Part shown: in pieces, positions 20,698-28,453 of the stretch
Position numbering within the stretch: the stretch's first letter is position 1
Layout of the letters: every line of letters starts with the position of its first letter
DNA from: Fluviicola taffensis DSM 16823
Lineage (GTDB): Bacteria > Bacteroidota > Bacteroidia > Flavobacteriales_D > Crocinitomicaceae
DNA: 64,000 nt
NCBI RefSeq assembly: GCF_000194605.1
Contig: NC_015321.1
Coordinates: forward strand, 620,001-684,000
Direction: 5' to 3'
Notes under the pieces: model-generated
The model's input: only the letters and a program-made list of their open reading frames with translations
Told to the model about the DNA's origin: nothing
Database searches by the model: none
Program-made: the position numbers and the translations under genes

Positions 20698-21375
20698 ATG
20701 AGTAAAGCTGAAATTTTGATTATAGACGATGAACCTCATATTCGCAAATTGCTTGAGATTAATCTGGAGAGCAATGACTATAAGGTAAGTATGGCTGAAA
20801 CAGGTCAGGAAGGTTTGTTGAAAGCAGTCAATCATCCACCGGATCTTATTATACTTGATTTGGGCCTTCCGGACAAAAACGGGCATATTGTACTGAAAGA
20901 ACTACGGGAATGGTATGGTAAACCAATTATTATTCTTTCTGCCCAGAATGAGGAAGAAAGTATCGTTAAGGCACTGGACAACGGAGCAAATGATTACCTA
21001 ACCAAACCTTTTCGATCTCAGGAATTACTTGCTCGCATACGTTCGGGAATTCGTCATTCAGAATCCCAGACCGTTATTACTACCATGGAGTTTGGTGATA
21101 TTGAACTGGATTTGACGGCACGTGTTGTTAAGAAGCGTGGACAGGAAGTAAAACTAACTTTTACGGAATATTCGCTATTGGTTTTGCTGGCAAAATATGC
21201 TGGAAAAGTACTGACTCATCAGTTTATTTTGAAAGAGGTTTGGGGACCTGGTTATCAGATGGAAACGCAATACTTGCGTGTATTCGTAGCTCAAATTCGT
21301 AAAAAAATTGAGGAAAATCCAAATGACCCCAAGCATCTTCTAACAGAAAGTCGTGTTGGTTACCGGTTTATATGA
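20698..21375 (+). CDS. kdpE: KdpE-like OmpR-family response regulator
   Basis: The 225-aa protein has a receiver domain with Asp10-Asp11 and phospho-acceptor Asp54 (LIILDLGLPDKNG), then a winged-helix DNA-binding domain (FTEYSLLVLLAKYAGKVLTH ... YLRVFVAQIRKKIE). The sequence GLPDKNG and the ending HLLTESRVGYRF are typical of KdpE. It should work with the kinase at 16766. The cluster therefore has two regulators, this one and the sigma-54 type at 7725. Confidence 0.88.
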   Translation: MSKAEILIIDDEPHIRKLLEINLESNDYKVSMAETGQEGLLKAVNHPPDLIILDLGLPDKNGHIVLKELREWYGKPIIILSAQNEEESIVKALDNGANDYLTKPFRSQELLARIRSGIRHSESQTVITTMEFGDIELDLTARVVKKRGQEVKLTFTEYSLLVLLAKYAGKVLTHQFILKEVWGPGYQMETQYLRVFVAQIRKKIEENPNDPKHLLTESRVGYRFI

Positions 21376-21413
21376 TCTTACTAACAAATGAACATGCAAC
21401 TCACCAAAGGTTT

Positions 21414-22523
21414 ATGAAATATTTAGCACTCCTATTTTTGATGATCAATGGTCATTTATTTAGTCAGGTAGTCAATACGGGGATGACCGCGAATTATGAC
21501 TCCTTGGAAGTTGGAAAAATAAAAATTGGAGGTTTAATTGACGCTTACTATGGCTTCGATTTCAATCAGCCCGAAACTTCCGACAGACCCTATTGTGTTT
21601 CATCTCCTCGTCATAATGAAATTAATATAAACCTGGCATACATTGAATTGCAATACATCAATAAACGTGTACGCGGAAGATTAGTTCCCGGATTCGGTAC
21701 GTATATCAACTCCAACTATGCAAATGAAAAAGGCAGCCTGAAATACCTGATTGAAGCAAATGTAGGTGTGCGTCTTTCTAAAAAACGTGATATCTGGATT
21801 GATGCTGGAATTATGGGGTCACCTTTTACCAATGAAACAGCTATTTCCAAAGATCACCTGATGTACACACGTTCATTTGCCTCGGAATACGTACCCTATT
21901 ATTTGACCGGGGTAAAAGTGAGTCTTCCGATAGGAAAGAAAATAAAAGCATACGGATATATTCTCAATGGCTGGCAGGTAATAAGTGACGTTAATAATCC
22001 GCTTTCCGTAGGAACTCAGATTGAATACCGGCCTTCAAAGACCGTATTGATCAACTGGGATACTTATGTTGGTGATGAATCTTCGAAGTTAGCACCAGAG
22101 AATCGAACACGCTATTTTACAGATGTATATTTGATCTATAACTCCACAAAGAAATTTTCAATGACCTCCTGCGCATACATTGGGGCGCAAGACAAAAAAG
22201 ATACACTTAACATGAAATCCAGAGCTATTTGGTGGCAGGCTAATGTGATAGCCACTTACCAGTTTACCAAAGCTATTTCATTGGCAGGTCGGATTGAATA
22301 TTATAATGATCTAAAATCCGTACAAGTTGTTCCAATTACCTCTGCAAAAGGATTTGATACTTATAGTGCAGGATTGTGTTTGAATGTAAAAATTGGTGAC
22401 AATGCACTTTTCCGTTTGGAAGGAAGATCGTTTTATTCAGATCGGAAAATGTTCATCGATAAAAACAAACAGGAAACAAATAGTAGCAACTTACTAATCA
22501 CTAGTCTGACAGTTTGGTTTTAG
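21414..22523 (+). CDS. BBP2-type outer-membrane porin at the end of the potassium cluster
   Basis: I start it at the ATG at 21414, which opens a clear signal peptide (MKYLALLFLMINGHLFSQ). An in-frame ATG at 21372 overlaps the kdpE stop but adds a non-signal leader. The 369-aa product shows the same beta-barrel pattern as the porin at 14173 (GGLIDAYYGFDFNQP, SPRHNEININLAYIELQY). It is probably translated with kdpE. A role in K+ or osmotic adaptation is inferred from context only. Confidence 0.75.
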   Translation: MKYLALLFLMINGHLFSQVVNTGMTANYDSLEVGKIKIGGLIDAYYGFDFNQPETSDRPYCVSSPRHNEININLAYIELQYINKRVRGRLVPGFGTYINSNYANEKGSLKYLIEANVGVRLSKKRDIWIDAGIMGSPFTNETAISKDHLMYTRSFASEYVPYYLTGVKVSLPIGKKIKAYGYILNGWQVISDVNNPLSVGTQIEYRPSKTVLINWDTYVGDESSKLAPENRTRYFTDVYLIYNSTKKFSMTSCAYIGAQDKKDTLNMKSRAIWWQANVIATYQFTKAISLAGRIEYYNDLKSVQVVPITSAKGFDTYSAGLCLNVKIGDNALFRLEGRSFYSDRKMFIDKNKQETNSSNLLITSLTVWF

Positions 22524-22899
22524 TGTACATCATTACTTCAAATTTGAATACTTTTTTGAGTTTTTAAGCTGAAAATGGTAAATAGAAGGAATACACAAAT
22601 TTATGCGTAGTCTCCAATTTTTGAGATTGATTCCAGAATTTGTTCTTGATCATTAATAGTTAACCAAGGCTTTTCGAAAAGCGCAAATTTACTATTTAAA
22701 TCTATTGAGGTAATTCTCATTCACCCCCGCGAAAAATCCACGGAGGTTCTTTTCGGGGTGATAAAACGACAGATTTAAAGGATTTAGAGGATTTCCCAAA
22801 GGAACTTTATATAAAGCAAAAACCCTAGAGTATTTGATACACTCTAGGATTTTCTAAGCTTAAAATAAGCCATATCTACTCTAACGAAAACATGATTAC
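22524..22899. other. Gene-free stretch at the chromosome/accessory boundary
   Basis: No credible ORF. It contains CACCCC...GGGGTG arms (about 22721-22760) that could form a bulged hairpin, and the first copy of the two-hairpin 3' element (22816-22880). After this point gene content changes from core to accessory. Confidence 0.5.
22816..22880 (-). repeat. Two-hairpin 3' element, copy a
   Basis: CCTAGAGT and ACTCTAGG form an 8-bp stem around the loop ATTTGATAC; GCTTA/TAAGC forms a second short stem. On the minus strand the large hairpin is followed by T-rich DNA, directly downstream of the 22900-23274 gene, so it probably acts as that gene's terminator. See copies at 23376, 24206, 36228 and 36617. 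Confidence 0.65.
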
Positions 22900-23274
22900 T
22901 TAATAGTCAAGATTATACTTCTCCGTCAGCATGGCTATAATTTCGTTTTGATTCTGATTGGTTTTACTCAATGCATTGTATTCATTTTGAATTTTCACTG
23001 CCATGAATGTATCCTCCCAATGTATGGCATTATTTGGGCAGTATTCCTGGACTATGTCTTTAAACTGTTTAACATATTGAGCATCCGTGATCGTCTTTGT
23101 AAACAATTGAAGCGCCCAAGTTGAAACACTTTTGATAATAATATTTTCGGAATCTTTCCCTCCTATTTTCCAGTCAATTCTATTTCCTAACTTCTTAAGA
23201 GAAATGCGATATGAAAAATCCTTATTCGTGATAGAGATGCTTAGGATATCGTCTTTAAGAGTATGATTTATCAT
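22900..23274 (-). CDS. Hypothetical protein, 124 aa
   Basis: A soluble protein with a beta-rich first half (DDILSISITNKDFSYRISLKKLG) and a helical C-terminal half ending in EIIAMLTEKYNLDY. No motif or family was recognised. It lies downstream of the protease-like lipoprotein gene on the same strand and ends at a two-hairpin terminator-like element, which supports it being expressed. Accessory region. Confidence 0.5.
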   Translation of the reverse strand: MINHTLKDDILSISITNKDFSYRISLKKLGNRIDWKIGGKDSENIIIKSVSTWALQLFTKTITDAQYVKQFKDIVQEYCPNNAIHWEDTFMAVKIQNEYNALSKTNQNQNEIIAMLTEKYNLDY

Positions 23275-23375
23275 GATGTTTCAAAATTATAATTATTGTT
23301 TTGGTTAGTTTATGCATCGACGGTACAAATGGTCTACTCTTCAACTTTGCCTAAATCTTTAAAAAATTTTCCATA

Positions 23376-23412
23376 AAAGCAAAACCCTAGAGCATTTGAT
23401 ACATCTTGAAAA
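23376..23412 (-). repeat. Two-hairpin 3' element, copy b (decayed)
   Basis: It retains AGCAAAACCCTAGAGCATTT and GATACA but the right arm is degraded, so the stem no longer forms. It lies just downstream of the lipoprotein gene on the minus strand, the same relative place as the intact copies. Confidence 0.55.
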
Positions 23413-23415
23413 TTT

Positions 23416-24144
23416 CTAATTAATTAATTTAATTCTCTTCACGAGATCAATCGGAGCAAGATAAAGTTTCAGAATTCCCTTATCACCGACACCTCCTGCC
23501 AGAACGTGTCCTACTACCTTGAATTGATCATCAACAACTGGAGCACCGCTCATACCTGCTGGTTCAATATTGGAAGAGTCCATAAAAACCTCCATTTGAT
23601 CCACAACTGTATACTGCTGAAATGTTCCAAAATACTGCTTTTGATTACATCCAATATCAGAATATTCACATGCAATTATAGATACGCGATCTCCTTTCTT
23701 TAAACGCTTGAAATTTGGTTGAAAAATTCCAATTTCCTTTGGCTTATCTTTAACTCTCAACATGATCAGATCATCCATTATTTCATCACAGTATAATAAA
23801 TCTGTTGTTTCAATAATTTCTAACGACAATTGACTTGTTCTTGAAAGCCCATACCAGAAATTAACACTGTCCGAATATGTTTCCAAATCTAAGGCTGGGC
23901 TAAATCCCATAGCGTCTCTAGTAAGGTGTTTAGCCGTCACAAGATAAGTTGAATCATACAATTCAAGTAGATAAGAAGATGCTCCTGTTGCCAAACCACG
24001 ATTTTTCATACTAATTTGATTCGTCAATAAGTATTGTGTTTGTTGAAGTTGCGAAAAATAAAAAACTTTCGCTTTTTTTTCGCTTGAAGAGCATGATAGA
24101 GTAATCCCAATAAGTAGGAAAAATAGAAGGTTGATTTTATTCAT
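23416..24144 (-). CDS. Trypsin-like serine protease lipoprotein
   Basis: I start at 24144, where MNKINLLFFLLIGITLSC gives a signal peptide with lipobox; the frame is open further upstream but without signal character. The 242-aa product shows a chymotrypsin-fold triad: His in VTAKHLTRDA, Asp in EIMDDLIMLRV, and Ser in AGMSGAPVVDD. It is probably a membrane-anchored protease or a protease-like sensor. The substrate is unknown. It is followed by the decayed copy b of the two-hairpin element. Confidence 0.72.
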   Translation of the reverse strand: MNKINLLFFLLIGITLSCSSSEKKAKVFYFSQLQQTQYLLTNQISMKNRGLATGASSYLLELYDSTYLVTAKHLTRDAMGFSPALDLETYSDSVNFWYGLSRTSQLSLEIIETTDLLYCDEIMDDLIMLRVKDKPKEIGIFQPNFKRLKKGDRVSIIACEYSDIGCNQKQYFGTFQQYTVVDQMEVFMDSSNIEPAGMSGAPVVDDQFKVVGHVLAGGVGDKGILKLYLAPIDLVKRIKLIN

Positions 24145-24205
24145 AGCTGCTAAATTTAGGTAAAAATTGAAGAGCTTTTGAGTTGTGAAAAATTTATTTC
24201 GCCCC

Positions 24206-24310
24206 CCCCCTAACAACCCCTGGCCTAAAAGCAAAAACCCTAGAGCATTTGATACACTCTAGGTTTTTCTAAGCTTATAGCCATGTAAGCTATTTTCTTC
24301 TAACGTTTTT
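24206..24310 (-). repeat. Two-hairpin 3' element, copy c, next to tRNA-Asp fragment
   Basis: CCTAGAG/CTCTAGG stem (24239-24263) plus AGCTTA/TAAGCT stem (24272-24291). Its flanks match copy d (36228-36335) over about 105 bp, ending at the tRNA-Asp 3' fragment. On the minus strand the order is tRNA 3' end, short hairpin, large hairpin, T-run, as expected of a tRNA trailer with a terminator. Confidence 0.65.
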
Positions 24311-24328
24311 TAGCGGTCTGGATGGAGC
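24311..24328 (-). repeat. Diverged tRNA-Asp 3'-end fragment (candidate att remnant)
   Basis: TAGCGGTCTGGATGGAGC differs at three positions from the 18-bp sequence at 36336 and 56498. The complement of those copies, GTCCCGTCCAGACCGCTA, is the T-stem/acceptor end of tRNA-Asp. The tRNA body is absent, as expected for an attachment-site scar left by an integrating element. Confidence 0.55.
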
Positions 24329-24408
24329 CAGAGTACTATTTCGAAATGCTTGATATCGAAGACTTTTGGATAATCAATACGAAACAATTGTGAAGCAAAT
24401 TCACTTGA

Positions 24409-26652
24409 TCATTCCAGGAACAACTTACTAACTTCAGCGGTATTCAAGGCCCAACTCATGTCATACACTTCATCTGCTTTTTCAACATCTTCGATGATAG
24501 CTAAACCTTGTACATCTGCTTTCATGTTCAATAAATCTCCAATCTTTAACTTAGCATCCAATTTGTTCAATAATGCTACTAACGTCGAAAGATTAAAATC
24601 TTGAACTACTTGTCCTCCAAAGCTCATTTCTAACCAAACAATTTCTCTATTCTCTACATCCAGAACACCAAACACCATCCCTTTTGTAAGACTTTGTTTA
24701 ATTCTCACCTGATGTTGCACAGCTGTAGGGTCATAAGCAACTCCACTTGAAGAAATCCTCATTGGAGAGTTACTGTTCATCCAACCAACTACCACGTTTG
24801 GAGCCAAACTGCCATTCGAATAAGCATTACAAGTGAAACTCACATATTTTGCTCCTAATCGAGTTAACTCATTCAAATCAACATCAATGTATTCAGCAGT
24901 TCCTGTTTTATCAGGAATGCTTTGAATATCTCCGCTATGCTTACAACCTGGTATCACAAGTTGTGAATAGGAACAAAATTCATTCTTTTTCTCATAGACT
25001 ACTCTACAACTCAAATCCATATCAAGGTGTTGAGCCGGAAGACCTTCTCCCCACTGTAAGAATAAACGAACAATATCTCCTTCAACTTTGAATCTGGTTC
25101 CCATTAAAGCACCCGGTAAGTCTTGAAGATGTTCACTTCTGTCTCCAATAGCTATTGGAATATTAAATAATCCTTTGTCAATATACATTGTGCTATTCGT
25201 ATTCTCCACTTTACTCAAATTACTTTTGATTACTTCTAAACTCAAGGACTGAACTAATGACTGCATTCTTTTCAATTCCTGATCAGTATACAATTGAAGT
25301 AATTTATTTGAAGGAATATTCTTACTTGTTCCTCCCAATGGTTTTACAGTTCTTGATGAACTTTTATCGAAGTATACTTCAGCATACATATTCAAAGTGA
25401 AAATCAAACGTGCAGGAACTTTACCCATTACTTCTTTGAAGTGTTTAATAGACACATCTGGTCCGAACCATAACATGGAAGAAAACAATGATCTGGCAAA
25501 CAATCCCGGTCTCTGCTTTAATAAAGCAAAAGTAACTTCGGCATCTGATTTCAATTTATGCTCATTTACTTTACCTTGCCATACCTCGTATTTCTCGTTG
25601 TAAAACGTATCCAATAATTCAGCTAAGTTTTCAAATCCTTTTCGCTTGCTGTATTCAGCCAATCTCAATGCTCTGATTACTCGAACCCAGATACTTCTTT
25701 TGGGGTGCATCATTTCACATTGGTCAACAATGTCTAAGGTTAAATTATTTAACCACGTCGCATATCGTTGACATTCACTTCTAGTATACTTTAACTTCAA
25801 ATCAGCCAATGATTTAATCTTTGTCTCCATGCTCTTATCAAGCTGAGGATGTACGTTTTTCGCATTCTTCTCTAAACGATTCACTATTGTTTTTGGTTCG
25901 ATAATTTGTAAAAAACCAGTATGATTATACCATAAGTACCTCAATATGTCATTAGGTGTTTTGAAAAACTGACCCGCCAATTCTGAATGATCTTGTTCAA
26001 CGAGAACGTCAATAACAACCATCAACGTTTCCTTTATCCTAACTTCAACACCTGATGGAATGTCGAAATGTGTTATTAGGACTTTAAGGTCGTCGACTTG
26101 GGTAGCATCTAAAGCAACAGGCGATTCCAAAAGACTCATTAAGTATTTTTTCAAATCATCTTCTGTCCACAACTCCAATGTTTTCAATTTGTTCCCTCCA
26201 GAAGTATAATCCAACTTATCGAATTCAAATGGGGTTCCACAGAAAGGACAACCATTGTATCGTTCAATTGGAAACGTATTGTTCGGAATTAAGTGTCCAC
26301 AAGGGAGTTTGGTTCCTTTGTTGGTTTGAAAAACATTGGCGAACCAAGTAATAATATGATCAACAACAGATTCTCCGGTTGGTACATTCCATTGCTTTAC
26401 TAACGGCGTCCAGTTCTTGTTTACGCCTGTAACCTCTTTCAATAATTCAAACAACTCCAATTGTGTCTTTGGAGAAATTCTATTCACCTTGTTTAGCAAA
26501 TCTTCGGAAAAAGTATATCCCAACTTCGAACAATTCGCTAAAAGCACACTTGTTGTTTCGTTAATATGTTTAGCGCCATCACTTACAATCCACTCTTGAG
26601 GGATCACAATGGCATTTTTTCTAATCGATACTTTTAATAAATCTGTTTTCAT
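24409..26652 (-). CDS. RING-finger protein of the MXAN_6230/SCO0854 type with TerD-like C-terminus
   Basis: The 747-aa protein has a zinc-binding RING-like motif near residues 117-142 (KLPCGHLIP...GCPFCGTPF), a long helical middle, and a C-terminal part with beta-rich TerD-like features (CKHSGDIQSI, AEYIDVDLNEL, KYVSFTCNAYSNG). The layout matches a RING family I know as MXAN_6230/SCO0854; both links are from memory. It is the first protein gene downstream of the intron-bearing tRNA unit, whose promoter carries the shared operator. I infer a role in stress-induced RNA or protein quality control. No nuclease motif was seen. Confidence 0.65.
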   Translation of the reverse strand: MKTDLLKVSIRKNAIVIPQEWIVSDGAKHINETTSVLLANCSKLGYTFSEDLLNKVNRISPKTQLELFELLKEVTGVNKNWTPLVKQWNVPTGESVVDHIITWFANVFQTNKGTKLPCGHLIPNNTFPIERYNGCPFCGTPFEFDKLDYTSGGNKLKTLELWTEDDLKKYLMSLLESPVALDATQVDDLKVLITHFDIPSGVEVRIKETLMVVIDVLVEQDHSELAGQFFKTPNDILRYLWYNHTGFLQIIEPKTIVNRLEKNAKNVHPQLDKSMETKIKSLADLKLKYTRSECQRYATWLNNLTLDIVDQCEMMHPKRSIWVRVIRALRLAEYSKRKGFENLAELLDTFYNEKYEVWQGKVNEHKLKSDAEVTFALLKQRPGLFARSLFSSMLWFGPDVSIKHFKEVMGKVPARLIFTLNMYAEVYFDKSSSRTVKPLGGTSKNIPSNKLLQLYTDQELKRMQSLVQSLSLEVIKSNLSKVENTNSTMYIDKGLFNIPIAIGDRSEHLQDLPGALMGTRFKVEGDIVRLFLQWGEGLPAQHLDMDLSCRVVYEKKNEFCSYSQLVIPGCKHSGDIQSIPDKTGTAEYIDVDLNELTRLGAKYVSFTCNAYSNGSLAPNVVVGWMNSNSPMRISSSGVAYDPTAVQHQVRIKQSLTKGMVFGVLDVENREIVWLEMSFGGQVVQDFNLSTLVALLNKLDAKLKIGDLLNMKADVQGLAIIEDVEKADEVYDMSWALNTAEVSKLFLE

Positions 26653-26763
26653 AATTCTAGTTTTTAAATTTTAATAATCAGGTAATTTTGTTTCTCTGTC
26701 ATTTCCTATAAGTGATGGGATATACCCAAGAAGTAAGAAACAATTGACCATATTATTTTTATG

Positions 26764-26855
26764 GGTAATTCATGATCTAAATTCAACCAGTCGCCCTCCG
26801 TTTGAGGCGGAGACCAGGATTCGAACCTGGACAAGGAAGTAAGATCATGTTGACC
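26764..26855 (-). ncRNA. Bracket element E4: permuted tRNA-like unit
   Basis: Read on the minus strand: GGTCAA, stem arm CATGATC, TTACTTC, a tRNA 3' half with T-arm CCAGG-TTCGAAT-CCTGG and acceptor strand TCTCCG, a 7-nt linker, the 5' acceptor-like strand CGGAGG, a D-half-like stretch, then arm GATCATG and AATTACC. The two 7-nt arms are exactly complementary. The order 3' half before 5' half is that of a permuted tRNA gene. No anticodon arm is present. A processed product is inference. Confidence 0.6.
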
Positions 26856-26865
26856 CATTTTTTCA

Positions 26866-26934
26866 GGTAATTAACTAACTCTCAAAGACGGACTCGAACC
26901 GTAAATACCAATCTGTAGTAAGTTAGTTTTGACC
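26866..26934 (-). ncRNA. Bracket element E3 around a tRNA 3' fragment
   Basis: Minus strand: GGTCAA, arm AACTAAC, TTACTA, a 3' tRNA fragment with T-arm ACGG-TTCGAGT-CCGT and possible acceptor strand CTTTGAG, then arm GTTAGTT and AATTACC. The arms are perfectly complementary and differ from those of E1, E2 and E4. No matching 5' half is present within the element; CTCAAA in E4 could pair with TTTGAG, which is speculative. Confidence 0.55.
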
Positions 26935-26941
26935 TTAATAG

Positions 26942-27055
26942 TGAGGCAGGTGGGATTCGAACCCACAACCTGGGCATTAGGAGTGCTGAAGTAAGCTTTT
27001 ATTGACCATTGGTAATTAAAAAGCTAACCTGCTCTACCAACTGAGCTACTGCCTC
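26942..27055 (-). tRNA. tRNA-Arg(CCT) interrupted by a 41-nt intron
   Basis: The exons are 27055-27028 and 26986-26942. Joined, they give a flawless 73-nt tRNA: acceptor GAGGCAG/CTGCCTC, TA, D-arm GCTC-AGTTGGTA-GAGC, A, anticodon arm GGGCA-CTCCTAA-TGCCC, variable AGGTT, T-arm GTGGG-TTCGAAT-CCCAC, and A73. Unspliced, the anticodon arm cannot form. The gene is the only complete tRNA in the unit driven by the promoter at 27160-27196 and lies upstream of the RING gene. RtcB, encoded 4 kb away, is the obvious candidate ligase. Confidence 0.85.
26987..27027 (-). other. 41-nt tRNA intron (bracket element E2)
   Basis: On the minus strand it is TT, arm AGCTTTT, TAATTACC, AAT, GGTCAAT, arm AAAAGCT, TACTTCA. 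It interrupts the tRNA between positions 28 and 29, inside the anticodon stem. It is far too short for a group I or II intron and forms a long hairpin with the ACC/GGT and 7-bp arm pairings shared with E1, E3 and E4. A classic archaeal bulge-helix-bulge is not evident. Confidence 0.8.
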
Positions 27056-27064
27056 GATTAAGGA

Positions 27065-27122
27065 GGTAATTGAATAAGTCAGATACGTGACGGATAGTTT
27101 TTGAAGTAACTTATTCTTGACC
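27065..27122 (-). ncRNA. Bracket element E1 (no recognisable tRNA part)
   Basis: Minus strand: GGTCAA, arm GAATAAG(T), TTACTTC, a 24-nt insert without a T-arm, arm (A)CTTATTC, AATTACC. The arms pair over 8 bp. It is the first element transcribed from the promoter at 27160-27196. The insert may be a degraded or unrecognised fragment. Confidence 0.5.
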
Positions 27123-27159
27123 TGCAATATTTAAAAGAACGTTTTGCCTTTCGACATAA

Positions 27160-27196
27160 CAAAGATTAATACCTACTGCGCAATTATTCTGCGTAG
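27160..27196 (-). promoter_or_regulatory. Shared operator/promoter module 1 (intron-tRNA and RING unit)
   Basis: On the plus strand, CGCAATTATTCTGCG (27179-27193) lies 14 bp from CAAAG (27160-27164). Read on the minus strand this is an operator overlapping a TTG (-33-like), then CTTTG (-7-like). Identical spacing occurs at 30486-30522 and 32603-32640. It points toward E1, tRNA-Arg, E3, E4 and the RING gene. Confidence 0.75.
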
Positions 27197-27239
27197 ATAA
27201 AATCTTTTTTTTTACAGGAATAACTAAACCCCTAAATTG

Positions 27240-27326
27240 TGAAACAGACAGGATTCGAACCTGTATCTTCGGATCTTCAATCCGGCGCATTGACCTCCCG
27301 ATAGCTATCGGGATTGCTACTGTTCC
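27240..27326 (-). tRNA. tRNA-Phe(GAA) with an enlarged D-loop
   Basis: Acceptor GGAACAG/CTGTTTC, anticodon loop TTGAAGA, T-arm ACAGG-TTCGAAT-CCTGT, A73. At 87 nt it is longer than usual because the D-loop contains the 16-nt palindrome CCCGATAGCTATCGGG (27297-27312). Without it, a D-stem GCA/TGC with a GG-containing loop of normal size remains. The anticodon stem has a C-A mismatch at 27-43, also atypical. Confidence 0.7.
27297..27312. repeat. 16-nt palindrome inside the tRNA-Phe D-loop
   Basis: CCCGATAGCTATCGGG is a perfect palindrome. The same word is, from memory, over-represented in flavobacterial genomes as a dispersed palindromic repeat. Here it lies inside a tRNA gene. Confidence 0.75.
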
Positions 27327-27331
27327 AATTG

Positions 27332-27404
27332 TACGGAGAGAGAGACTCGAACTCTCAAAATTCTGTTCCTAAAACAGACGCGTATACCATTCCGCCATCT
27401 CCGC
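27332..27404 (-). tRNA. tRNA-Leu(TAG) with a short variable loop
   Basis: Acceptor GCGGAGA/TCTCCGT (one G-T pair), D-arm GCG...CGC, anticodon arm TCTGT-TTTAGGA-ACAGA, variable loop ATTTT, T-arm GAGAG-TTCGAGT-CTCTC, A73; 73 nt in total. Bacterial Leu tRNAs normally have a long variable arm; this one has only five nucleotides, so the aminoacylation identity is uncertain. Confidence 0.75.
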
Positions 27405-27452
27405 ATTTATTGTGTCTCAACAAATTCAAGTAAACTTGATTTGCTTACTTCG

Positions 27453-27526
27453 TCTGAGAAGCAGGATTCGAACCTGCAACCTCCCGCGTCCAAGGCGGGT
27501 AAAAACAACCATCGTTATCTTCCCAG
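27453..27526 (-). tRNA. tRNA-Pro(TGG), copy 2, weak D-arm
   Basis: Acceptor CTGGGAA/TTCTCAG, anticodon arm CCCGC-CTTGGAC-GCGGG, variable AGGTT, T-arm GCAGG-TTCGAAT-CCTGC, A73; 74 nt. The D-arm is reduced to AAC/GTT around GATGGTT. The acceptor differs completely from the other Pro(TGG) gene at 27700, so it is not a recent duplicate. Confidence 0.75.
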
Positions 27527-27531
27527 TAATC

Positions 27532-27606
27532 TGGCACTGATTCCGAGTATTCGAAACGAACAACTCAAGAGACAGTTGAGTGTTCTGGCTAAAAAGCCAC
27601 AGTGCC
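27532..27606 (-). tRNA. tRNA-Asp(GTC)-like gene with degenerate T-arm
   Basis: Acceptor GGCACTG/CAGTGCC with A73, D-arm TGGC-TTTTTA-GCCA, anticodon arm CTCAA-CTGTCTC-TTGAG. The T-arm region contains TTCGAAT but the flanks do not form the normal five-pair stem around it. It is 75 nt long. It may be a decoy, a degenerating gene or an unusual functional tRNA; only five nucleotides separate it from the tRNA-Pro gene. Confidence 0.55.
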
Positions 27607-27610
27607 ATTG

Positions 27611-27693
27611 TGGAAGTGGCAGGATTCGAACCTACACGCTCCGAAGAGACCAGATTTACAGTCTGGCGAGCCAACCAATTGCTCAACACTTCC
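27611..27693 (-). tRNA. tRNA-Tyr(GTA)
   Basis: Acceptor GGAAGTG/CACTTCC, A73, anticodon arm CCAGA-CTGTAAA-TCTGG, long variable arm (TCTC-TTCG-GAG), T-arm GTAGG-TTCGAAT-CCTGC. A canonical class II tRNA-Tyr of 83 nt. Confidence 0.9.
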
Positions 27694-27699
27694 ATTAAG

Positions 27700-27775
27700 T
27701 CGGATAGGTAGGATTCGAACCTACGTACTCCTCATCCCAAATGAGGCGAGATAAACCTAACTCCTCTACTACCCG
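27700..27775 (-). tRNA. tRNA-Pro(TGG), copy 1
   Basis: Acceptor CGGGTAG/CTATCCG, TA, D-stem GAG/CTC, anticodon arm CCTCA-TTTGGGA-TGAGG, variable AGTAC, T-arm GTAGG-TTCGAAT-CCTAC, A73; 76 nt. The 5' CGGG start is typical of bacterial tRNA-Pro. Confidence 0.85.
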
Positions 27776-27782
27776 AGTAAAG

Positions 27783-27855
27783 AGACAAGAATGAGATTCG
27801 AACTCATAAAAAACGGATTTGCAATCCGTTGCCTTAACCATTCGGCCATCTTGTC
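27783..27855 (-). tRNA. tRNA-Cys(GCA)
   Basis: Acceptor GACAAGA/TCTTGTC fully paired, anticodon arm ACGGA-TTGCAAA-TCCGT, T-arm ATGAG-TTCGAAT-CTCAT, T73 as expected for Cys; 73 nt. Confidence 0.9.
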
Positions 27856-27860
27856 TTTTG

Positions 27861-27947
27861 CGGAGAACAAAGGAATCGAACCTTCATCACGTTGCCGTGA
27901 ACTCACTTAGCAGGTGAGCGTAACAAACCAATATTTACCTATTCTCC
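27861..27947 (-). tRNA. tRNA-Ser(GCT)
   Basis: Acceptor GGAGAAT/GTTCTCC, G73, anticodon arm CTCAC-CTGCTAA-GTGAG, long variable arm TCACG-GCAA-CGTGA, T-arm around AAGG-TTCGATT-CCTT. An 87-nt class II tRNA-Ser; it is the first gene of the minus-strand array. Confidence 0.88.
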
Positions 27948-27964
27948 TTTCCTGTTTTTGGCGC

Positions 27965-27995
27965 ATAAAAAAAGCATCTCAGGGAGGAGATGCTT
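27965..27995 (-). terminator. Terminator upstream of the tRNA array
   Basis: AAGCATCTC (27972-27980) and GAGATGCTT (27987-27995) form a 9-bp stem; on the minus strand T7 follows. It ends any transcript arriving from the 28-kb side just before tRNA-Ser, or attenuates the array. Confidence 0.8.
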
Positions 27996-28023
27996 GAATA
28001 AGATTATCTTTTTAATGATATAT

Positions 28024-28155
28024 CTATTCTATTAAAACATCCTCCCGAATATTAGTGTGCGCTTTCGGACTACAAAATCGTTGTGCCGGATAACACGGCA
28101 GCGATAACGGCTGAAGTTGTATATGTAATTCTATATGTGTCATTTTTCTAATCAT
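28024..28155 (-). CDS. Possible 43-aa small protein between terminators
   Basis: The minus-strand frame starts MIRKMTHIELHIQLQPLSLP and is directly followed by the terminator at 27965-27995. It shares a loose QPLSLPCY-like word with the 37-aa frame at 28454. Both are Cys-containing and both precede a strong terminator. The region may instead be a small RNA; TGCCG/CGGCA forms a hairpin in it. Low confidence. Confidence 0.25.
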   Translation of the reverse strand: MIRKMTHIELHIQLQPLSLPCYPAQRFCSPKAHTNIREDVLIE

Positions 28156-28391
28156 TTTGTCATTTCAATTCGACGGTGCAAATATTAGTATTCCTTTTCA
28201 ATAAACCAAACAAAAAAACGAAATCAATCACCTGTAAATCAACTATTTAACATCATTTTTAGACAATAGAATTCTACCCCACTTATTGTGAGTATTGTAC
28301 ATTTTTTCCAATTGACTGTCTCCCAATTGATTCATGTTTCAACTACGCTTTTTCTATATCTATTATTTATCTTCTCATTTCTGAAAAAAAA

Positions 28392-28423
28392 ATCAAAAAA
28401 AAAGCGTCCAAATTATGGACGCT
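28392..28423 (-). terminator. Terminator of the nucleotidyltransferase operon
   Basis: AGCGTCC (28403-28409) and GGACGCT (28417-28423) with a 7-nt loop; on the minus strand a long T-run (about 28402-28392) follows. It closes the unit that starts at 30416. Confidence 0.85.
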
Positions 28424-28453
28424 CGTGTTATTATCTTCAATTATTCCTTATTT